Shown piece by piece: positions 6,241 to 6,321 of a stretch of DNA of 6,321 nt (position 1 is its first letter; each line of letters begins with the position of its first letter). The translations under genes and the position numbers were made by a program. The stretch comes from an uncultured Oscillospiraceae bacterium (GTDB taxonomy: Bacteria > Bacillota > Clostridia > Oscillospirales > Oscillospiraceae): assembly GCA_934565795.1 (NCBI GenBank), contig CAKTIM010000043.1, forward strand, positions 1 through 6,321, in the 5' to 3' direction. The notes below the pieces were generated by a model, which was given only the letters and a program-made list of their open reading frames with translations, did no database searches and was not told the origin of the DNA.

Positions 6241-6321
6241 CCCTCCAAAGCTTCCCTTGGATGCAAATCAAGGGTAGACCTCCCGAAAAATGGGCAAAAA
6301 AAGGTGACAAATAGTGCAAAA
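6241..6321. other. non-coding right edge with small hairpin
   Basis: CCCTTG (6254-6259) pairs with CAAGGG (6269-6274) around a 9-nt loop. It partly overlaps AAGCTTCCCT (6248-6257), the inverse of 137-146. After 6285 the sequence becomes A-rich. No gene, clear promoter or terminator is supported before the window ends. Confidence 0.4.

Overview
The window looks like part of a moderately GC-rich gut Clostridia chromosome, most likely Oscillospirales (Oscillospiraceae/Ruminococcaceae). This is inferred from the SecA and PgeF sequence types, the strong preference for G/C-ending codons, clear Shine-Dalgarno sites and many small dispersed hairpin repeats between genes. The exact genus cannot be fixed from the sequence.

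Layout: positions 1-599 hold no convincing gene. They contain a terminator-like hairpin at the left edge, minus-strand copies of a covarying hairpin repeat, and a 161-bp near-perfect palindrome (a MITE-like element with a TAAG target duplication) that appears to have jumped into one of those copies. An extended -10 promoter and a good ribosome binding site then lead into three genes on the + strand. These are secA (600-3365, complete, 921 aa), pgeF (3620-4420, complete, 266 aa) and a family-5 extracellular solute-binding lipoprotein (4417-6015, complete, 532 aa). The secA-pgeF gap (3366-3619) is almost filled by two inverted copies of a second two-hairpin repeat around a central imperfect palindrome. 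After the lipoprotein gene, 6013-6240 carries three tandem, degenerate units of the first repeat family on the + strand. The remaining 80 bases hold only a small hairpin and no gene.

How the genes fit together: all three products serve the cell envelope. SecA drives protein export, including lipoproteins such as the third gene product. PgeF is linked to peptidoglycan quality control. The lipoprotein probably binds peptides or a similar ligand outside the membrane. pgeF and the lipoprotein gene share an ATGA stop/start overlap and so are very likely translated as a coupled pair. secA is separated from them by structured repeat DNA without a canonical U-tract terminator, so read-through is possible but not shown.

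I do not see a new defence or biosynthetic system. The interesting part is the repeat landscape: a palindromic insertion with a reconstructable empty site, two hairpin repeat families whose stems covary between copies, and inverted, roughly collinear repeat arrays on both sides of the three-gene block.
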